From Bacteroidales bacterium (lineage in GTDB: Bacteria; Bacteroidota; Bacteroidia; Bacteroidales; WCHB1-69), in contig JAFXPL010000029.1 in the NCBI GenBank assembly GCA_017527945.1, forward strand, positions 1 to 53,871: 53,871 nucleotides of DNA, read 5' to 3'. A program made the translations under genes and the position numbers. This document shows, piece after piece, positions 35,049 to 44,500 of this stretch (its first letter is position 1; each line of letters opens with the position of its first letter). The notes under the pieces are model-generated. The model did no database searches. It was not told where the DNA came from and worked only from the letters and a program-made list of their open reading frames with translations.

Positions 35049-38000
35049 TCAGATTTCCTTTTGACCGCCCTCCACCGCCTGCCGCATCTTGCCCAGCCAG
35101 TGGTAGGCGGCCTTGAAGGTCGGGATGTTGTGGATGCTGCAGACGAGCTTGCGGTTCGCCTCCTTGAGCTGCACCACGGGGTGATTCGCCTGCATGAACT
35201 GGAGGAAACGGCCGAACTCGTCGGACTGGAAGTACTTTGACTGCGCGTTGCCGGTGAAATAACCGTGGAAGACCTTTTTCTTGAGGACGATTTTCTCGAA
35301 GTGGAGGTCAGCGGCGAGCATCCGGAGCGGGATGGTTTGCATCAGCTCCTCGGTTTCGCGCGGCATCGGCCCGAAGATGTCGGTGACTTTCTTGCGGAAC
35401 TCCTCTAATTTCTGTTCGTCTTTGATGGATTCCAGTTCCTTGTAGAGGTTCATGCGCTCGGTGACGTTGGAAATGTAGGTCGAGGGGAACAGCGCCTCGA
35501 TGTCGGTCTCCAAGGAGCACTCGCGGCGCAGCAGGGCACTGTTGTCGGCCATCTGCAGGTCGCCGATGCCTTCATCGCCGGCGTCTTTCATCTCTTGGAT
35601 GGCCTCGTTGAGGATTTTCTGGTACATGTCGTAGCCCATTTCGTTGATGAAGCCGCTTTGGTCGGCACCGAGGATGTCGCCCGCGCCCCGGATGTCGAGG
35701 TCGCGCAGGGCGATGTGGATGCCGCTGCCGATGTCGGAGAACTGTTCGAGGGCCTGCAACCGCTTGCGCGCCTGGTCGTTGAGCGTGTCCCAGGGCTTGA
35801 TGAAGAGGTAGCAGTAGGCCTTCTGGTTGTTGCGGCCCACGCGCCCGCGCAGCTGATGCAGCACGTTGAGCGCGAAGTTCTGCGCGTCGTTGATGATCAT
35901 CGTGTTGGCGTTCACGATGTCTAAGCCGGACTCCACGATGGTGGTCGAGACCAGCACGTCGTACTCGCCGTTGATGAACTGCGTCATGATTTTTTCCAGT
36001 TGGTCGCCCTCCATCTGTCCATGCCCGATGGCAATCCGCGCCTTCGGAACCAATCGTTGAATTAAACCTGATAATTCCTTGATATTCTGTATCTTGTTGT
36101 GTACAACAAAGACTTGTCCGCCGCGGTCGAGCTCGAACTGGACGGCATCGCGTAGGATGTCCTCGTCGAAGACGTGCACCTGCGTGTCGATGGGCTGGCG
36201 GTTGGGTGGGGGCGTGGTGATGACGGAGATGTCGCGGGCCCCGATGAGCGAGAACTGGAGCGTGCGCGGGATCGGCGTCGCCGACATGGTCAGTGTGTCG
36301 ATGGTGGTGCGCAGCTCGCGCAGCTTCTCCTTGGCCGCCACCCCGAACTTCTGCTCCTCATCGATGATTAGAAGTCCTAAATCTTTGAAAACCACATCTT
36401 TGCTAAGAAGGCGATGCGTGCCGATGAGAATATCGACCTTGCCCTCTTTCACCCGCTTCAGCGTCTCCTTGATGTCCTTGTTCGTCTTGAAACGGTTGAT
36501 GTAGGCGATGTTGCAGGGCATGTTGGCCAGACGGTCGCGGAAGGTGTAGAAGTGCTGCATGGAGAGTACGGTGGTGGGCACCAAAACGGCCACCTGCTTG
36601 CTGTCGCACACGGCCTTGAACGCTGCGCGGATGGCGATTTCGGTCTTGCCGAAGCCTACGTCGCCGCAGATGAGCCGGTCCATCGGATGGTCGCTCTCCA
36701 TGTCGGCCTTCACCTCGGCGAGGGTCTTGACCTGGTCGGGCGTGTCCTCGTAGATGAACGACGACTCCAGCGTGCTCTGCAGGTAACTGTCGGGCGAAAA
36801 GGCGAACCCTTTTTTGGCCTTGCGCTCGGAGTAGAGCCGGATCAGGTCGATGGCGAGCTCCTTGACCCGCTTTTTGGTGCGTTCCTTGAGCTTCTCCCAG
36901 CTGCCCGAGCTCAGCTTGTGGATGGTCGGCGGGGTGCCGTCCTTGCCCACGTATTTGCTGATTTTGTGCAGCGCGTGGATGCTCAGATAGACCACGTCGC
37001 CGTCTTTGTAGCTGATTTTGATGACCTCCTGCGTGCTGCCGCCCATCTGCATCTTCTGCAGCCCTTCATAGACGCCGATGCCGTGGTCGATGTGGGTCAC
37101 GTAGTCGCCGGGCTGTAGATCGTATATCTCTCTCAGTGTCAGTGCTTCGCTCTTTTTGTAACGGTCGCGCAGCACCATGCGCTGGAACTTGTTCCAGAAC
37201 TGGTGGTCGGTGTAGAGGGCGATTTGGTGCGCCTCGTCGGTGAACCCTTCGTGCAGCACCTGCCGCAGCGGGGTGTAGAGCTGTTCGATCTTGATTCTCC
37301 GGTCGTTCTGCCGGTTGTATTTGTCCAGAATGTCGATCATCACCTTGTAGAGGCGGTCGAGCTGCGACTGCGTCTCCGACAGGAAGTAATTCTGGATGCC
37401 GTGCTCCACGTGGTCGATCCATTCCAGCAGCAGGTAGTCGAAGCTCTTGTCGAAGTCGTTTTGCGGCTGCATCTGGAAGTTGAGCGCGAGGGTCGGGTTG
37501 GCGATGTCGCGCGTGTTGACGAAGACCTGCGGGAAGCGGGCGACCTCCTGGAGGAACGCTTTCTTGTTGATAATGGGGATGTTGTCTTCCTGGAAATAGC
37601 CGTTTTCCACGATGTTCTGGTACGCGCTATGGATGGTGGAGGCGATGTTGGCGGCGTTCATCTGCCAGACGACGGCGTTGCCGGGCAGGATGGAGAGGAA
37701 CGGCACGCGGTTGCCCTGATCCTCCGACTGGGTGATGGGCGTCATGATATAGATTTTCTCCAACTCCTTGATAGACAGTTGTGTCTCGGGGTTGAAGAAG
37801 CGGATGGACTCGATGCGGTCGCCTTCGAACTCGATGCGGTAGGGGTATTCTTCGGAGTAGGAGAAGATGTCGAAGATGTTGCCGCGCCAGGCGAACTGCC
37901 CGGGCTCATAGACGAAGTCTTCCGGCAGGTATTCCAGTTCGTAGAGTTTGTTGAGGAAGTCGTCGGAAAGAAGTTCTTCGCCGCGTTTCACGGTGAAGGA

Positions 38001-38450
38001 TTTGCGGTTTATAAAATCCTGCGTGACAACGGTTTCCGAAATTCCTTCGGGGTAGGAGACGAGAATGATCGGCTCTTCGCTTTGCAGGGAGAGTTTGTGG
38101 AGGATTTCGGCGCGGAGCTTCACGTTGGAGGAGTCAGTCTCGCTCCAGCGGCTGTTGCGTTTGTAGGAAGACGGCAGGTAGAGCACCCGCTTGTCCTGCA
38201 GGGACTTGCTGCGGTCGTCGAGCAGGATTTCCATGTCGTTGTAGAAAAAGGCGGCCTCCTCGCTGTCGCGGAAGAGGAAAACCTGCAGGTTGGGGAGCTG
38301 TTCCGCTGTTTGTGCCGCGATGAAGGCGTATGCGGAGCCTTTGATGCCGTCGATGGCCACGACCGGGCGTGCGGAATCGTCTCGCAAGGCTTCCGCAAGT
38401 CTCTTTGCCTCAGTCTGATAATACTTCTGCTTCAGTTCTTCTAAGGTCAT
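35049..38450 (-). CDS. mfd: Transcription-repair coupling factor Mfd
   Basis: 1133 residues, full length. It removes RNA polymerase stalled at lesions and recruits UvrA. N-terminal UvrB-like modules (1-340); CarD-like RNA-polymerase interaction domain (about 445-510, LQPGDYVTHIDHGIGVYEG); RecG-like translocase with Walker A GDVGFGKTEIA (about 595), DEEQ box (IIDEEQKFGV), SATPIPRTL and the QLRGRVGR motif VI; C-terminal TRCF domain (about 1000-1100). The start at 38450 is 14 bp past the -7 element. No frameshifts. Confidence 0.97.
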   Translation of the reverse strand: MTLEELKQKYYQTEAKRLAEALRDDSARPVVAIDGIKGSAYAFIAAQTAEQLPNLQVFLFRDSEEAAFFYNDMEILLDDRSKSLQDKRVLYLPSSYKRNSRWSETDSSNVKLRAEILHKLSLQSEEPIILVSYPEGISETVVTQDFINRKSFTVKRGEELLSDDFLNKLYELEYLPEDFVYEPGQFAWRGNIFDIFSYSEEYPYRIEFEGDRIESIRFFNPETQLSIKELEKIYIMTPITQSEDQGNRVPFLSILPGNAVVWQMNAANIASTIHSAYQNIVENGYFQEDNIPIINKKAFLQEVARFPQVFVNTRDIANPTLALNFQMQPQNDFDKSFDYLLLEWIDHVEHGIQNYFLSETQSQLDRLYKVMIDILDKYNRQNDRRIKIEQLYTPLRQVLHEGFTDEAHQIALYTDHQFWNKFQRMVLRDRYKKSEALTLREIYDLQPGDYVTHIDHGIGVYEGLQKMQMGGSTQEVIKISYKDGDVVYLSIHALHKISKYVGKDGTPPTIHKLSSGSWEKLKERTKKRVKELAIDLIRLYSERKAKKGFAFSPDSYLQSTLESSFIYEDTPDQVKTLAEVKADMESDHPMDRLICGDVGFGKTEIAIRAAFKAVCDSKQVAVLVPTTVLSMQHFYTFRDRLANMPCNIAYINRFKTNKDIKETLKRVKEGKVDILIGTHRLLSKDVVFKDLGLLIIDEEQKFGVAAKEKLRELRTTIDTLTMSATPIPRTLQFSLIGARDISVITTPPPNRQPIDTQVHVFDEDILRDAVQFELDRGGQVFVVHNKIQNIKELSGLIQRLVPKARIAIGHGQMEGDQLEKIMTQFINGEYDVLVSTTIVESGLDIVNANTMIINDAQNFALNVLHQLRGRVGRNNQKAYCYLFIKPWDTLNDQARKRLQALEQFSDIGSGIHIALRDLDIRGAGDILGADQSGFINEMGYDMYQKILNEAIQEMKDAGDEGIGDLQMADNSALLRRECSLETDIEALFPSTYISNVTERMNLYKELESIKDEQKLEEFRKKVTDIFGPMPRETEELMQTIPLRMLAADLHFEKIVLKKKVFHGYFTGNAQSKYFQSDEFGRFLQFMQANHPVVQLKEANRKLVCSIHNIPTFKAAYHWLGKMRQAVEGGQKEI

Positions 38451-38464
38451 AACAAAAAATCGCG

Positions 38465-38472
38465 CAAAGGTA
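38465..38472 (-). promoter_or_regulatory. -7 element (TACCTTTG) of mfd
   Basis: On the minus strand it matches TAnnTTTG, about 14 bp before the start codon. The mRNA leader would be only a few nucleotides. Confidence 0.65.
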
Positions 38473-38501
38473 CGATTTTTTGGGAATCGGCAGCCTAAGT
38501 G

Positions 38502-40010
38502 TCAGAACCCCACGCGCACCCCGAAATGGATCTTGCCCGTCTTGAAGGAGAGTTTGTTTCCCATTTGTCTCGGCAGCGCGTACTCGAAGTAGAAGACTCC
38601 GCTGCGCACTCCGATGTTGACGCCCAGGCCGAACCCGAACGGCGTGTCGAACAGGTAGTGGTGATACCCGCGCTGCTCATAGACCCCGCCGTCGAAGAAG
38701 AGGTGGACATCGGAGTTGCGGCCGAAAAGATAGCGCAGCTCGGCCGTGTAGAGCAGGTAGGTGCTGGCATAGAGTTCGTTCTCCCGGAATCCCCGTATCT
38801 GTCCTTCGCCGCCGATTTTGAACATCTCGTTGCGGTAGTGCGGTCCCGTCAACATGCTGCCCCCGTGCGTCCGCAACATCAAGACAAGTTGCTTATAAAG
38901 AGGTATGTAGCCGGTTATACCGCCGGTGATGCGGTAGGAGGTCTTCGCCAGGTTCATGCCTGCCAGTTCCGATTCGGCGACCGAGCGGTCCGGCTGCAGC
39001 GTGCGTCGTCCGGCGGCCGCGTCTGCAACCAAGTCGAAGCCGCGCCTCGGCTGGAAGGGGAAATCGACCCGCATAACTCTCAGGCTCAGTCCGTAGAGGA
39101 TGTTGCGGTGCCCCATGCAGGCGGTGTCCGAGGGACTGCCGGTCTTGGAAGACCCTAAAAGTTGCGACTGCGTGATGTCAATGTAGGGTCGCAGGTAGCT
39201 GTCGTGGCGGAAATGGTAGGGGATGCCGACGTGGTAGTTCAGCGTCAGGTAGGTGGTGTCTTGCTTGTCGAGGCGGAAATGCCCGTCGAGGCCGAAGCGC
39301 GTGCGGAAGAGGTAGGGGAACTCCGCCTCGATGTTCAGGTACTGGGAATACCGCTCGCTGCTGCGCCAGTTCATCGCGATGCGCTCCCCGAGGTGGAAGA
39401 GGTTCTGCAGCGAAAGGGTCAGCTCCCCGGTGACAGCCAGCTTGCCGGTCAGCTCGCTCACGGGCTGGAAGCCGATGTAGCCGTCGAAGCGGTTCACCGG
39501 ACGCTTGTCCAAATAGATGTACAGCGAGGTCTTGTCCTCCGAGAAGGCGACCCCGGGCGGTTGGATGACGGTGGCGAACGGTATGGCGGCGAGCTTCTGC
39601 GCGACTTCCCGGATGGTCTTCTCGGAGTACGGGGCTTTGCGTCGGAGACCCAAATAGGGCCATAAGTAGCTTTTGTTCAGCTTGATGTTGCCTTTCAGCA
39701 CGATGGAGTCGATCTTTGTGAAACGGCTGCGGTCGATGTGCATGACGTACTGCGGGATGCTGTCGTCAATCCATTCGGTCTTCAGGGTGACGGAGGCGAA
39801 CGGATAGCCGTGGTTCTCCAGGTATCGCACGACTTTCTCGGCGGCTTGCGGGTAGTTCTCTAACGTCAAAACCTGGTTTTTCCGTCCGATGGCTTTCGCA
39901 TCCCTCAAAAGCTCCGCATCGTTTTCGCCAAATACAATGGATGGTGATTGCCCGAACACGAAAACTGCGCTCCACAACAATAAAATGGTGATGATAATGC
40001 TTTTTTTCAT
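38502..40010 (-). CDS. BamA/TamA-family outer-membrane beta-barrel protein
   Basis: 502 residues. Signal peptide (ends VFVFGQ). Residues 30-165 form one to two POTRA-like modules (ENHGYPFASVTLKTEW; IDSIVLKGNIKLNKSYLWPYL, quoted as IDSIVLKGNIKL). The rest is a 16-strand-type Omp85 barrel with the conserved loop IGGEGQIRGFRE (about 405-416) and a C-terminal Phe after HFGVRVG. By family it inserts or exports proteins or lipids at the outer membrane. It is too short for BamA itself (five POTRAs), so a TamA-like or specialised role is likely. It lies just upstream of mfd and downstream of folC on the same strand. Confidence 0.85.
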   Translation of the reverse strand: MKKSIIITILLLWSAVFVFGQSPSIVFGENDAELLRDAKAIGRKNQVLTLENYPQAAEKVVRYLENHGYPFASVTLKTEWIDDSIPQYVMHIDRSRFTKIDSIVLKGNIKLNKSYLWPYLGLRRKAPYSEKTIREVAQKLAAIPFATVIQPPGVAFSEDKTSLYIYLDKRPVNRFDGYIGFQPVSELTGKLAVTGELTLSLQNLFHLGERIAMNWRSSERYSQYLNIEAEFPYLFRTRFGLDGHFRLDKQDTTYLTLNYHVGIPYHFRHDSYLRPYIDITQSQLLGSSKTGSPSDTACMGHRNILYGLSLRVMRVDFPFQPRRGFDLVADAAAGRRTLQPDRSVAESELAGMNLAKTSYRITGGITGYIPLYKQLVLMLRTHGGSMLTGPHYRNEMFKIGGEGQIRGFRENELYASTYLLYTAELRYLFGRNSDVHLFFDGGVYEQRGYHHYLFDTPFGFGLGVNIGVRSGVFYFEYALPRQMGNKLSFKTGKIHFGVRVGF

Positions 40011-40040
40011 CGTTTCCGTTATCGGTTCATCGTGATTGGT

Positions 40041-40094
40041 ACCCAGGGCTCGCTGCGCTCACCCTGGGCTGACATAGTCTTGCCCTTTCAGGGC
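40041..40094. repeat. REP-like double palindrome
   Basis: Two hairpins lie close together: CCCAGGG (40042-40048) with CCCTGGG (40062-40068), and GCCCT (40082-40086) with AGGGC (40090-40094). The first has the loop CTCGCTGCGCTCA. I recall near-identical wording as an interspersed intergenic repeat in gut Bacteroidota genomes; that recall is not a search result. Confidence 0.65.
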
Positions 40095-40117
40095 TGCTTA
40101 AGGAAAGTGTTTTGAAT

Positions 40118-40142
40118 AATTTTCAATTTTCAATTTTCAATT
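40118..40142 (-). repeat. 7-bp tandem array at the 3' end of folC
   Basis: Three TTTTCAA units (AATTGAA on the coding strand). The array encodes the last folC residues (KIEN) and its TGA stop at 40123-40125. Confidence 0.8.
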
Positions 40143-41430
40143 CTGAAATCGCTTCGCCGACCACGAAACAGCTGCCGGTGATGAAAATGACATCTTCCGC
40201 TTTTGCGGCCGCTTTTGCGGCTTCGATGGCCTCTTTCACGGAGGAGTGGGTGGTGCAGGTCAGTCCGCTTTCCCGCATTTTGGCGGCGAGTTTCTCTTGG
40301 TCCATCGCCCGTTCGATGTGGGCGCGGCAGACGTAGTAGGTGAACTCTTTGCGCAGGAGCGGCAGGATGCGGTCGATGTCTTTGTCGTTCACCATGCCGA
40401 AGACCACGTGGATGCGGCTTTCCCAGGCTGGGCGTTCCTCGAAGATGTTGGACATGGAGTTCTTCAGGCAGGCGTAGTTGTGGCCCACGTCGCAGAGGAT
40501 GCGGGGAGGCTCATCGGAGAGCACCTGCCAGCGGCCGATAAGGCCGGTGTTCTCCTGCATGTTCTCCACGGCCGCGCCGATCTTGTCCTCCTGGATGTTG
40601 AGGACGAACTCCAGCACCTTCGCGGCCTGGAAGAAGGTGAGGATGTTCCGGTCCTGGTAGTGGGCCTTGAACGGGGTGTAGAGCGTATAGACTTTCTCGT
40701 GGGTCTCCTTGTTGCGTATCTCTAAGTGGCCTTTGTTGTTGAAGGTCTCGTAGTTGACGTTGGCGGGGAAGAGGGGGGCATCGTGCTGGTGGGCCGTGTC
40801 CTCGAAGACAGGGAAACTCTCGGGGTCGTATTCGCCGATGACCACCGGCACGCGGTCTTTGATGATGCCGGCCTTCTCGAAGGCGATTTTCGCCACGGTG
40901 TCGCCCAACAACTGCGTGTGTTCCAGCGAGATGTTGGTGATGACGGAGAGTAGGGGAGTGATGACGTTGGTGGAGTCGAGCCGACCGCCGAGACCGACCT
41001 CGATGACGGCGAAATCGACCTGCTGCTTGGCAAAGTAGTGGAATGCCAAGGCGGTGGTGATTTCGAAGAAGGAGGGTTCCAGGCGGGCGAATTTTTCCTG
41101 GTATTCGTCGAAAAAGGCCAGCACCTCCTCCACGGGGATCATGGTGCCGTTGATGCGGATGCGCTCGCGAAAATCGACGAGGTGCGGCGAGGTGAAAAGG
41201 CCTGTCTTATAGCCAAGCTCTTGAAAATAAGACGACAGGAACGACGACACGGAGCCTTTGCCGTTGGTGCCGGCCACATGCACGCAGCGCAGTTTCCGGT
41301 GCGGGTTGCCGATGATGTCCAACAGGGCTTCGATGTTTTCGAGGCCTTCCTTGTAGGCCGCGCTCCCGACCTTGTGGTACATCGGGTAGGCGGTGAAGAT
41401 TCTCTCTAAAATTTCATTGTACGTTTCCAT
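40123..41430 (-). CDS. folC: Folylpolyglutamate synthase / dihydrofolate synthase
   Basis: Adds glutamate to dihydropteroate and folates with ATP. 435 residues from ATG 41430. The open frame continues to 41475, but that ATG overlaps the promoter element, so the downstream start is chosen. P-loop HVAGTNGKGS (51-60), TSPHLVDFRERI, VIEVGLGGRLDSTN and the C-terminal Mur-ligase-like domain with LIGRWQ and DVGHN. The C-terminal tail ends in repeat-derived residues. Confidence 0.95.
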   Translation of the reverse strand: METYNEILERIFTAYPMYHKVGSAAYKEGLENIEALLDIIGNPHRKLRCVHVAGTNGKGSVSSFLSSYFQELGYKTGLFTSPHLVDFRERIRINGTMIPVEEVLAFFDEYQEKFARLEPSFFEITTALAFHYFAKQQVDFAVIEVGLGGRLDSTNVITPLLSVITNISLEHTQLLGDTVAKIAFEKAGIIKDRVPVVIGEYDPESFPVFEDTAHQHDAPLFPANVNYETFNNKGHLEIRNKETHEKVYTLYTPFKAHYQDRNILTFFQAAKVLEFVLNIQEDKIGAAVENMQENTGLIGRWQVLSDEPPRILCDVGHNYACLKNSMSNIFEERPAWESRIHVVFGMVNDKDIDRILPLLRKEFTYYVCRAHIERAMDQEKLAAKMRESGLTCTTHSSVKEAIEAAKAAAKAEDVIFITGSCFVVGEAISELKIEN

Positions 41431-41472
41431 AAATAACCGTTCTTCTTCAGATTCTTGAACCATTAAAGGCGG

Positions 41473-41480
41473 CAAACATA
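41473..41480 (-). promoter_or_regulatory. -7 element (TATGTTTG) of folC
   Basis: On the minus strand it matches TAnnTTTG, 42 bp before the chosen start, and overlaps the more distal ATG (41475). Confidence 0.65.
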
Positions 41481-41514
41481 CACAAAATATGAATATGTGC
41501 GGAGAAGGAATCCG

Positions 41515-44500
41515 TTACTTCACCACGGTCACGGTCAGCGGGTCGCTATGGCCGCGAAATTCGGGCGCGTACATGCAGTCCGCCGTGGCTATGCCGTTCA
41601 GGAAGGTGCCGATCTGGGTGGCAAAAAGCGGGTAGTCGATGATGTGCGTTCCCTCCGGCACGCGGTCGAAGAATAAGTCCATGGCGGCGTCGTGCGGAAC
41701 CATCGTGTAGGGCAGCGGACGGCGGTATTGGTATTCCGTGTGGCTGCTGACCGGCTCGAACGCGGCGGCACGGCTGTCTTTCAGATGCACAAACTCCAAG
41801 TCACGGTCGGAGGTGATGGTGAACCGCACGATCAGCTTCTCGCCCAGACGAACGGGATTTTCAGTCGTCACGGGTACCAAACGCGTCCCTTCCGGACCGC
41901 TCACTTCGTGATACAACGCCCGCTGGATCCGCAGTCCCGTGGAGGATTCGGACACTTTGGAAATGTCCTCGACGTACTGCCAGTAACAGGCCCCGAAGAC
42001 GAAATGGTTCGTGTCGGTGGCGATGGCAACCTCCGCCAACTTCGGCGTGATGTCGCCCTCCGTCCACGATTTCGTGAAGTATCCGGTGCCGGGAACGGAT
42101 GTGGCTTCCCGCGCGGGCTCGAACCGTTCGTTCCCGACGCGCAACGTGGTGTTGCACTCGGTGTCGAGCACGTCGGCGTCGCCCATCATCAGCGCGAAAA
42201 TGGCTTCTGCGGTGGCCTTCGTGTTCGACCAGCCCTGCTGATGTTTTTGCATCAACAGCCACTGCTTCATCAGGTCCAGCTCCTGTTTGTTGGGTGAAAT
42301 AATGTTAAAAGCCTCAATCAAGATGGCCTGCCGTTCGATGGGCGCCTGATACCAACGGTAATATTTCCCGAGGTATTCCTTTTTCCAGTACATGCCCTCT
42401 TCGTTGCTCGTAATTGCCTGCTGCCGAATGCGTTCCATGACACGTTGCGCCTCATGCGTGCGCCCGAGGCGATAGAGCACCAATCCGGTTTGCGCTTGCT
42501 GCATCAGCGGCTTGCTCCGTACATCGGCGGTCAGGAAGGCGAGCAGGTTCTGCACGTAGGCTTGCGACAGCCAAGACGAGTCCGCCCCGAACCAGGTTCT
42601 TGCATAGAGATACTGGATATCCTCTTCCGTGAAGTAAAACTGTTTGTGTTTTGATGTATCTTTTTGGAAATAAGAGAACTTTTCTTGCTGATGAGCATCT
42701 AAACATTGCACGGCTTTGCGGATGATCTGATCCATGTCGGGAATTTCCACGCCAAACGATTGGAGTTTGGCATAGCCGGCCGCCAAATGGCTCGTGATGT
42801 AGGGGGAGAAAAAGCTCTTGCCGAACCAGGCGAAACCGCCATCATCCATCTGGTTGTTCTTCAGTTTCCGCGTCACCGCCGCCATTTCCTTGTTCAGCCG
42901 GCTGGTTTGGAAGAGTCTCGCCATCTGTTGTATGCGTGCATTGTCCTGTAGCGCATCCATCACCCACGGACTTTCCGACAATAGGATGTTCTTGAGCTGT
43001 TCGTTCTTAAACAGCTGAGATTCAAGACTCTGCATTGTTGTGTCACTGGCCCATTGTGCATACACCTTCTCGATTTGCGGAAATTTGGTCACGATGTGCC
43101 GTGCGAGCGCGTTGGCGTACAGTTTGGAGAAGAGTTGCTCGTTGCATTCGTAACGGTAGGTCATCAAATATCCCAACGACTGGATGGCCGTCCACGACGG
43201 GTTCGCGGTGAGCTCCACCGTATAGTTGTTGGAGTGCAGGGTCGTGCTTTGATTGTTTTCCAATCTGTTGAATATCAGCGTGGTATCTTCTCCGTCAGGA
43301 ATCACGAAGTGCATGGATTCGGTCACGGCGGTGCGGTTGCTCAGCACGGGCAGCACAGCTTCCATCCCGTCGGTGTAGCGCCCTGATTGTGCGGTGATCC
43401 GGTACGCGACGACGTTGATGTTTCGGGGCACCGCCATGCGCCAACTCACATTGGTGGATTTCTGTTCGCCGCATTGGAACTCCTTTTCCGGCGTGTCACT
43501 CAATAGCATAGGAATCCGTTCGTTGGTCTCCGGGTTGAAGAACTCGATGCGGGTGGTTCCGTGCAAAAGAGTGTCCGTGACGTTGGTGATTTTCGCTTGG
43601 AACATCATCGTGTCGCCTTCGCGGAAGAAGCGCGGGGCGTTGCTCTGGATCATCAGCGATTGGCAGGTGGTGGCGGATAGAGAGTTAAAAACTGTTAACC
43701 CCTTGCGCGTGTGTCCGTACAGGTTCATCTGCCATTCGGTGAACTGGTCGGGCACGGTGAAGACCATCCGCACCCGGCCCTCCTTGTCGGTGCGCAGCAT
43801 CGGCTCGAAGAAGGCCGTCTCCGTGAAATTCTTCCGGATATAGGGGCGCGGCGAGGTCACGATATCTATTTGGTTCTCTGTGAGATCTTCAGCACCAGCG
43901 GATTCTTCGCCTTTTCGCACTCTTATGCCATCCACGACGGTCTTGGTGCCGTCGGAGCGGTTGCCTCGTACGGAGGTGAGGGCGCCATCCTCGGAGGAGA
44001 CTCCCTCCAGGTTTGACAAGGCGGAAGTGACTGACCTGCCGGGTGTTGTGCGGATGCTTTCCCCTCCAAGGCGTGACGTGGAAGTGGCATCCAGCGAGAA
44101 CCATCTCACCCCGGACCGTAATCTCGGAGCTTGGACCTCCTTTACGCTGCATTTGATGGCTGGTTTCAGTGTCGGGCGGGTGGCTACGGAGGTGTTTCGA
44201 GGAAAAATATCATAGAAACTTCCACGGAATCTTTTCCGGTTATAATGCTGTAACCATTGGCGTTGCAACCAGCTGTTGTCTTCCCAAGTACGAATACGCT
44301 CCTTGATTTCTAACGGCGGCATGTCCAAACCGTACAGGCTCTTGTCGAACATCCAGGCTAACACTTCTGTGTTCGGATGGCGGTTTTTGGTGTCGTTTAT
44401 CTCCACTTCCCAGTGGCTCTCTCGCCCGGGCTCAATTCGGCTGTTCCAGTGTATGATATTGACGTTGAGTTTGTTAGAAAAGCTTGACACCATGCGGAGT

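Noticed and set aside
37203..38444. Open frame of about 410 codons opposite mfd
   Set aside because: It lies wholly within the conserved mfd N-terminal region and its composition (Val, Glu, His rich) is that of a shadow.
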